Position numbers and translations under genes: made by a program | Notes under the pieces: generated by a model | What the model was told of the DNA's origin: nothing | What the model saw: the letters and a program-made list of their open reading frames with translations, nothing else | The model's database searches: none | Part shown: positions 5,734 to 10,440 of the stretch, one piece after another | Layout: every line of letters starts with the position of its first letter | Numbering within the stretch: position 1 is the first letter of the stretch | Source of the DNA: a bacterium | Lineage (GTDB): Bacteria; Hydrogenedentota; Hydrogenedentia; Hydrogenedentiales; SLHB01 | Direction of reading: 5' to 3' | DNA: 10,440 bases | NCBI GenBank assembly: GCA_024231375.1 | Contig: JAAEQP010001879.1 | Coordinates: 1-10,440 of the forward strand

Positions 5734-6918
5734 TCAATCGGCCAGATACCGCCGCAACGCCGTGGCCAGGTCCACCCCAAAGGCACGGGCGCGGTCCGGC
5801 GTGACCGTTGCGCCGCCCGCGTTGGCATAGGCGATCTCGATGGTGCTCGCCAGGCGCACGCCCTCCTGTTCCCCCATCCACGCACTGGACGACTTCCCTG
5901 CCGCGTAGTTCTCGGACGTGTTCCACTCCTTGCCGAAGGGCAGGTTGTCGGCCGCCGCGTAAGGCAGTGAATCACTGACGACGTCTTCCAGGATCGCGCC
6001 GAACCGCATCTGCTCGGCCCAGATAGCCTCGTTCCGGCTACCCACCAGGTAGACCGTCTCGTTGCGGCCGCCGCGAATGTAGGGGCAATGCAGGTCCAGC
6101 CCCACCCGCAACTTGCCATCCGACCAACCTGGTACGAATGCGCGCAGAGCCGCCGTCGATGCGTAGATGCTGTCCCCAGCATAGTCGCGGTTGTGGTCGT
6201 GGGGTTTGCGGTTCTTGCCTTGGTCCCCGTCCTCCACGCCATCCTTGTCCATGAACGGCACGGCCAGCACCTCCACGTGGTCGCGGAACCACGCGCCGTC
6301 GTCCGTGTCGGCCAGAATCGTCGTCAGCATGCCCTCCAGCGTGTAGCTGGCCATGGACTCGCAGGCATGGTGCCGGCACGTGAGCAACACGCGGTATTCA
6401 GGGTCGCCATCCAGCTTGCCCACGCGAACGCGTTCCACGGCACGGCCCTTGCCCGTCGCTGCGAGTGTCTCGACGGCCACGTTCGGGTTGCCGGACAGCC
6501 CCGCCGCGAACCCGCGCCAATCCTCTTCCAGATAGGGAATGGCAAACGCGAACCGGACCGCGTCGGCATCCGCCGCGAAGGCGTACGTGAAGGTCACGCC
6601 CTTCTCGACGGCTTCGACCGCGTCCATCCCCAGCCAGGTCCACGTGTGGCCATCGTCCACACTGACCGCGGGCCCGCGCGTGCCCATGACGTTCCGGTTC
6701 GTGAAGTGGAACGTCAGCGTTCGCCCCGCCGCGCCCCGCACCCGGAAGTTCCAGTAGAACCACCACCCTTCCGTATCCCGTAGATCCTGATGGAGGTAGA
6801 CCGTGTCGCCCTCCATGCGCTCAGACACGACGTTCCCACCCGGATAGTCGCAATCGATAACAGGACCGGACGGGGCCGCATGCAGGTGTACGAGGGCTGC
6901 GATCATCACACTGGCCAT
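5734..6918 (-). CDS. Secreted M14 metallocarboxypeptidase, cytosolic-carboxypeptidase-like branch
   Basis: The product is 394 aa. A hydrophobic N-terminus (MASVMIAALVHLHAAPSGP) suggests a short signal peptide ending near residue 15-19, although a positive n-region is lacking. Residues about 25-135 form a beta-rich domain with WFYWNFRVRGAAGRTLTF (53-70) and DDGHTWTWLG. This matches the N-domain that precedes the catalytic domain in CCP/AGBL-type M14 enzymes. The catalytic part has the zinc motif HxxE at H184-E187, NRDY at 243-246, the third zinc ligand at H277 (DLHCPY) and a likely catalytic glutamate at E361 (STIEIAY). It should remove C-terminal residues from peptides or proteins outside the cytoplasm; the specificity is not readable here. 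The start at ATG 6918 has GGGGAG 10 nt upstream. The nearest gene on the same strand ends 352 bp upstream, so its own promoter is likely. Confidence 0.85.
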   Translation of the reverse strand: MASVMIAALVHLHAAPSGPVIDCDYPGGNVVSERMEGDTVYLHQDLRDTEGWWFYWNFRVRGAAGRTLTFHFTNRNVMGTRGPAVSVDDGHTWTWLGMDAVEAVEKGVTFTYAFAADADAVRFAFAIPYLEEDWRGFAAGLSGNPNVAVETLAATGKGRAVERVRVGKLDGDPEYRVLLTCRHHACESMASYTLEGMLTTILADTDDGAWFRDHVEVLAVPFMDKDGVEDGDQGKNRKPHDHNRDYAGDSIYASTAALRAFVPGWSDGKLRVGLDLHCPYIRGGRNETVYLVGSRNEAIWAEQMRFGAILEDVVSDSLPYAAADNLPFGKEWNTSENYAAGKSSSAWMGEQEGVRLASTIEIAYANAGGATVTPDRARAFGVDLATALRRYLAD

Positions 6919-6928
6919 GTCGTCGTGT

Positions 6929-6934
6929 CTCCCC
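6929..6934 (-). promoter_or_regulatory. Ribosome binding site of the peptidase gene
   Basis: On the - strand GGGGAG (within AAGGGGAG) lies 10 nt before ATG 6918 and supports that start. Confidence 0.6.
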
Positions 6935-6959
6935 TTCGATGCCGCGGATTCATGCGCGA

Positions 6960-6965
6960 ATCATA
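6960..6965 (-). promoter_or_regulatory. Candidate -10 element upstream of the peptidase gene
   Basis: TATGAT matches the sigma-70 -10 consensus at five of six positions and lies 41 nt before ATG 6918. The -35 region at suitable spacing (TGGCTG) is poor, so an activator or a different sigma factor may be needed, or the match is accidental. Confidence 0.3.
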
Positions 6966-7025
6966 CACTGAAGCACGCCACGCAGCCAGATAGACCGCCA
7001 CTCGGCGAGAGCACCCCTCCCCCGT

Positions 7026-7106
7026 GTCATTCTGAACGAAGTGAAGAATCTCATTCACCCGGCGACTGTTCTGGAGTGCGAGATGCTTCGTTTGACTCAG
7101 CATGAC
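7026..7106. repeat. Inverted pair of the GTCATtCTGA...GAAgaATCTC dispersed repeat
   Basis: Unit 1 (7026-7052) begins GTCATTCTGAACGAAG and ends GAATCTC. Unit 2 (7080-7106) is the same repeat in reverse orientation: its reverse complement begins GTCATGCTGAG and ends CATCTC, with 20 of 27 positions equal to unit 1. The pair can fold into a long imperfect hairpin with a 27-nt loop. Repeats of this type occur in intergenic DNA of many unrelated bacteria, by general recollection. Confidence 0.75.
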
Positions 7107-7145
7107 GGATCGGGCGTGCCCCGTCACCGGACACAGACCCATCAT

Positions 7146-7173
7146 GTCATCCTGAGCGAAGTCGAGGAATCTC
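7146..7173. repeat. Third copy of the dispersed repeat, direct orientation
   Basis: This 28-nt unit begins GTCATCCTGAGCGAAG, ends GGAATCTC and has the same orientation as unit 1. It equals unit 4 (7233-7260) at 23 of 28 positions. Confidence 0.75.
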
Positions 7174-7232
7174 GCGCACCGGGACCCACGCACACACCGA
7201 CGCTGCAGCCCTCTTCGGCAGGCCCGGTCTCC

Positions 7233-7260
7233 GTCATTCCGAGCGTAGCCGAGGGATCTC
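7233..7260. repeat. Fourth copy of the dispersed repeat, direct orientation
   Basis: This 28-nt unit begins GTCATTCCGAGCGTAG and ends GGGATCTC. It lies 10 bp beyond the stop codon of the - strand glycosidase-like gene, so it will be in that gene's 3' untranslated region. Confidence 0.75.
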
Positions 7261-7270
7261 AGTCGCCCGT

Positions 7271-10200
7271 TCAATACAACACGAAGGCCTGCACGGCCGT
7301 CGGACCCAGCACCAGCGAACGGTCGAACGATGTGGACGCCTTGTCCATGGATTCGCGGCCGCCTTCGCGGACGAGGTCGATGGCGATCTCGGGACCGGCG
7401 AGCCCGTACTCCTTGGTGTCGCAATGCCACGTGAATTCGATGGACTCATCGGTCGAATTGGCGAAGATGAAGGCAACCGCACCCGATTCGGCCTGCCAAG
7501 CGGCGCATTGTAGCGCGGAATCCGTGACGGGCCAATCGCCGCTCCATGCCCAGTTGGCCGTGACTTCGGGGATGTCTCCGGAGACGCGCGGGGGACGCGC
7601 CATCTGGCCGCGGGCCAGGTGGTCGATCAAGTGGCTTCGGATGCGCGCGCATCGGCGGATGTAGGCGGCCGCCTTGGGTTGCGTGTCGATCAGTTCCACG
7701 CCGCACCACCCGAGTTGCTCGCCGAACACCAATGCTTGGGCGGTCTTCATGCGGTGGGCCAGCAGGTCTTTCCCTTTGTAGGCGCGTCCGAACAACTGCA
7801 CCTTGCCGCCGTAGACGGCTGCGGCGGCGGGCACGGCGTTCTGGTATTGAAAATGCCACGTAAGGTAGCCGTCGAAGACGTGGAGGAAGGGTTCCGCATT
7901 GCATTCGGTGGTCAGCATCTTGTCGGGGTACTTCTCGGCCATGGTCGCTTGCAGTGCGGTCAGCATGGGCCAGTACCCGTCGCGCGTCCACCAGTGCCCG
8001 CCGGCGAGCGGATGGCCGTGGGACGCGTCGTAGCACAGAACCGGCGCGGCCGCGGCCACCTGATCGATGTAGACTCCGTCCACGTTGCATTCGGGTCCCA
8101 CTAGGCGCAACACGATCTCGTGCATTTTGTCGTGCCACACTTTCTGCGTGGGGCACATGGGCGCCAGGTCCTGAGGATTGCTGCCATAATGCTCGATGTA
8201 GGGTTTGCCGTCGCGCTGTTTGGTAACGCCGGGCAAGGCCACGGTCTCGAAGTCGTCGGTGTCGGAATCCCAGAGCCGTCCGTTGATGTAGGGCATCACG
8301 CGGACGCCCGCGGCCTGCATGTCGGCGACGCCTTTGGCGAACTCCGGCTTCGCGGGGAAGTAGTGGGGATAGTCGTTGTCGAAAGGAATCTCGTGCCACG
8401 AGTACCAGTGGACGGCTGTCGGCACTCCCATGAAATCGGCGTACTTCTTCACCAGACCCACGGCTTGCTGGCGGGTGCCGCTGCACAACCCCCAAACACA
8501 GACTTCTTCCATCCAGTCCGGCGTGTCGGACCGGCCCCAAGACCCTCGTTCGGGCCACCACTCCGCCTCAGCTTCGACCCAGGCGCGGTATCTTTGGGCG
8601 GCGTCGAACCAGTCCCCGTGGAGCGGCTCCACATGCACCCAACCGGGATGGCTGAAATCGTTCCCCGGCACGGTGGCGTCGGGTGCGGGCCATTCGATGG
8701 AGGCTTCCGCGGCGGCGCCGTTGGCGACCAACCCTGCGCGGAGGGTCTTGGTCGAGGCGTAGGGGTCGTGGGAGGCCACGTAGACGCCGCAATCGGGGTC
8801 GTAACAGGCGAGATAGGGCAACGATCCCCACCCGCTCGGGTAGCTGGCGTTGCACGACACGCCTTTGAGCAACGGCTGCGGCGCCAACGCACCGGCCACG
8901 GTAGGCACGAAGAAGGTGTCGTCCTCGGCGCTATCGCCCAAGGCGCCGATGGCGACACGCGGGAAGGCCACGCGCAATATCGACACGGTGTCGGAGTCGT
9001 TCGCGATGGACAGACGCAACGCGCCGTCCTGTGCAACGACCGTTGCCGTGAGTCCAGCAGCCTCCTGTTCGCCGACCCAGACGATTTGCGCGGGTTCGAG
9101 GTCCGCCTTGAGCGACGCCGTGAACGGCCCCTCGCGGTTGTCCCAATGATACGCGGTGCCGTCCGTGGATTCGGCTTCAATACTCCACAGGGGCCACGCG
9201 ATGCCGGACACGAGTTCGCGCCCCTTCTTCGAGTCATAGACGCTGGCCAGTGAGCATCCGTCTTCGGTCGAACCCCACATGCGGATGACGCCGTCTACCG
9301 ACATGGAAGCGTATCCGCCGCCCGCGAGCGTACATACGCGTTCAAGAATGCCGCCCACGTCCGGCGGGGATTCCAGGGCCACGCCCAACTCCTGAAGCGC
9401 CGCCTGCCCCTCGCGCAGATGGCCGGGCCCGAGCAGGCTGCGTTCGATACACGACAGCCACCAGCCGAACGGGCTCGCGCCCGCGGCCTTGACCCCGGTC
9501 CGGACATGGGTGAGCGCCTTCTCCACGGCGGGTGTGCTCAGGGCCACCTGGGCGCCCGCCGTCCGTGCCGCCGCAAACGCCTCCAGCCGGTCCAGCGTGT
9601 CAGGCCGCGAATCGGCCCAGAACGTGCAGGCAACGTCGTATCGTGTGGAATCCCATGACGTCCATGGACCGTGGATGTAGCTGCCGTAAGCGCCTGATCC
9701 GGAATAGAACTTCACCTGGTTCGTCACCAAGCCCAGCACGTTGGCGCCATCGGTTACAGCGCCCCACTTGGCCGTGTTGGCGGATTGGTTGTCCGTGTCG
9801 AAGGCGCCGGACTGGCGTGGCATGCTGCCGGTCCAGGTGGGCAGGGGACGTCCATTGAACTGCCACTGAAGCAGATGGTGCTCGCTCCAAGACGCAGGCG
9901 TCGCCTGTTCACACCGGGCCGTGACTTCCACGGCTGGCGAGCCGACGCGGTAGGCGAATCGGTACACGGCCTGGGGTTGTGACGCTGGCCAATTCTCGCC
10001 CTCGACGTACCGGGCGCGCGCTTCGACCACGATCTCCAGGGGGCCTTTCCGCACCGCCTTGACGGAGGCCTTTCGGTCGTTGCGCAGAAAGAACTGGCCG
10101 CGGTCCTTGTCGTAGAGGCGGTCAAACATGTCGAACCCGTCAAAGGTCTTGCCCGATGCGAGGAAGGTGATGCGCGATGGCAGACCACCCTCGGCGGCGG

Positions 10201-10440
10201 GATCGTGGACGATCTCGGCGAATCCGTTGTTCACGATGACGCGGCCGTCCTCGCGGCGGAGTGTGAGTGGGGGCAAGGCGTCCAGAAAGGTTGTGGCATC
10301 GCCGGGCGGCGGGATGTGCAGACCATAGAGCTGCACGCGTCCTTTGCGGACGCCTTCGGGCAGGAGCAACACGGCGTCCGTGCGGTCGCCGTCGACGGTC
10401 ATCTGGGCGACGAGGGGTTGAAGAATGCCGTTCACTTCGA
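7271..10440 (-). CDS. Large DUF6259/glycoside-hydrolase-like TIM-barrel protein, N-terminus cut off
   Basis: At least 1,055 codons are present and the frame is still open at the right edge (a GAA codon precedes the GTG at 10435), so the true start lies outside. Residues are counted from that GTG. The N-terminal half (about 60-600) looks like beta-sandwich domains of the type that precede the barrel in large glycosidases. Residues about 638-950 resemble the DUF6259 glycosidase-like TIM barrel: AVHWYSWHEIPFDNDYP (674-690), GVRVMPYINGRLW (710-722), VDGVYIDQ (785-792) and LTTECNAEP (841-849). By analogy with retaining glycosidases of the GH36/GH101 type, D791 could be the nucleophile and E844 the acid/base. 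The C-terminal part (about 960-1054) is a beta-rich domain ending in VLGPTAVQAFVLY. No substrate can be read from the sequence. A signal peptide, if any, is outside the window. The gene is followed by repeat DNA and, 352 bp on, by the peptidase gene. Confidence 0.75.
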   Translation of the reverse strand, partial: EVNGILQPLVAQMTVDGDRTDAVLLLPEGVRKGRVQLYGLHIPPPGDATTFLDALPPLTLRREDGRVIVNNGFAEIVHDPAAEGGLPSRITFLASGKTFDGFDMFDRLYDKDRGQFFLRNDRKASVKAVRKGPLEIVVEARARYVEGENWPASQPQAVYRFAYRVGSPAVEVTARCEQATPASWSEHHLLQWQFNGRPLPTWTGSMPRQSGAFDTDNQSANTAKWGAVTDGANVLGLVTNQVKFYSGSGAYGSYIHGPWTSWDSTRYDVACTFWADSRPDTLDRLEAFAAARTAGAQVALSTPAVEKALTHVRTGVKAAGASPFGWWLSCIERSLLGPGHLREGQAALQELGVALESPPDVGGILERVCTLAGGGYASMSVDGVIRMWGSTEDGCSLASVYDSKKGRELVSGIAWPLWSIEAESTDGTAYHWDNREGPFTASLKADLEPAQIVWVGEQEAAGLTATVVAQDGALRLSIANDSDTVSILRVAFPRVAIGALGDSAEDDTFFVPTVAGALAPQPLLKGVSCNASYPSGWGSLPYLACYDPDCGVYVASHDPYASTKTLRAGLVANGAAAEASIEWPAPDATVPGNDFSHPGWVHVEPLHGDWFDAAQRYRAWVEAEAEWWPERGSWGRSDTPDWMEEVCVWGLCSGTRQQAVGLVKKYADFMGVPTAVHWYSWHEIPFDNDYPHYFPAKPEFAKGVADMQAAGVRVMPYINGRLWDSDTDDFETVALPGVTKQRDGKPYIEHYGSNPQDLAPMCPTQKVWHDKMHEIVLRLVGPECNVDGVYIDQVAAAAPVLCYDASHGHPLAGGHWWTRDGYWPMLTALQATMAEKYPDKMLTTECNAEPFLHVFDGYLTWHFQYQNAVPAAAAVYGGKVQLFGRAYKGKDLLAHRMKTAQALVFGEQLGWCGVELIDTQPKAAAYIRRCARIRSHLIDHLARGQMARPPRVSGDIPEVTANWAWSGDWPVTDSALQCAAWQAESGAVAFIFANSTDESIEFTWHCDTKEYGLAGPEIAIDLVREGGRESMDKASTSFDRSLVLGPTAVQAFVLY

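Larger units (their letters stand above)
6919..7270. other. 352-bp intergenic region: peptidase promoter side and repeat cluster
   Basis: This gap lies between two - strand genes. Its left part (6919-7020) carries the ribosome binding site and a possible -10 of the peptidase gene. Its right part (7026-7260) is built around four copies of a 27-28 nt repeat, one inverted. I see no convincing protein or RNA gene; reading frames that cross it are driven by the repeats. Confidence 0.7.

Noticed and set aside
7026..7260. CRISPR array
   Set aside because: The units are imperfect, one is inverted, spacing is irregular (27, 39, 59 nt) and no cas gene is present.
7041..7664. 207-codon open frame on the + strand across the repeat cluster
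   Set aside because: Its first part is translated repeat DNA and the rest is antisense to the end of the glycosidase-like gene.
8120..9253. 377-codon open frame on the + strand
   Set aside because: It is antisense to the glycosidase-like gene and matches no family; the opposite strand has a continuous, domain-like protein.

Overview
The window is high-GC DNA (clearly above 55% by eye, not measured) from a bacterium. It carries five protein-coding genes and several repeat-rich gaps. The gene set combines a very large ECF sigma factor fused to membrane segments, a TIM-barrel glycosidase-like giant, an M14 metallocarboxypeptidase and a TolB/oligogalacturonate-lyase-type propeller. That mix resembles polysaccharide-degrading lineages such as Hydrogenedentota, Planctomycetota or Lentisphaerota. 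This placement is an inference from gene content; no rRNA or other marker is present.

Layout. Positions 1-108 hold a run of three hairpins that looks like dispersed-repeat DNA. Positions 169-1434 (+) encode a cytoplasmic beta-propeller. Positions 1435-1672 are a gap with REP-like and terminator-like sequence. Positions 1673-4408 (-) encode the ECF sigma factor fusion. A 153-bp divergent promoter region separates it from a PA0069-type radical SAM gene at 4562-5626 (+). A 107-bp convergent gap follows. Positions 5734-6918 (-) encode a secreted M14 carboxypeptidase of the cytosolic-carboxypeptidase-like branch. Positions 6919-7270 are a gap with four copies of a dispersed 27-28 nt repeat. Positions 7271-10440 (-) encode a large DUF6259/glycoside-hydrolase-like protein whose N-terminus lies beyond the right edge.

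How the genes might work together. The propeller, the glycosidase-like protein and the secreted peptidase fit a scavenging life on complex glycans or glycoproteins. They are not arranged as a tight operon, so a shared pathway is only a guess. The sigma factor gene has an upstream sequence with ECF promoter spacing (TGTAAC, 16 nt, CGTC) and may control itself. The radical SAM gene is divergent from it with its own sigma-70-like promoter candidate.

The least ordinary object is the sigma factor. One continuous reading frame joins sigma regions 2 and 4 to about six hydrophobic segments, an unrecognised middle domain, and a C-terminal domain with three repeats resembling the alpha/alpha-toroid repeats of prenyltransferases and terpene cyclases. 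It could be a single-protein membrane-tethered transcription switch.
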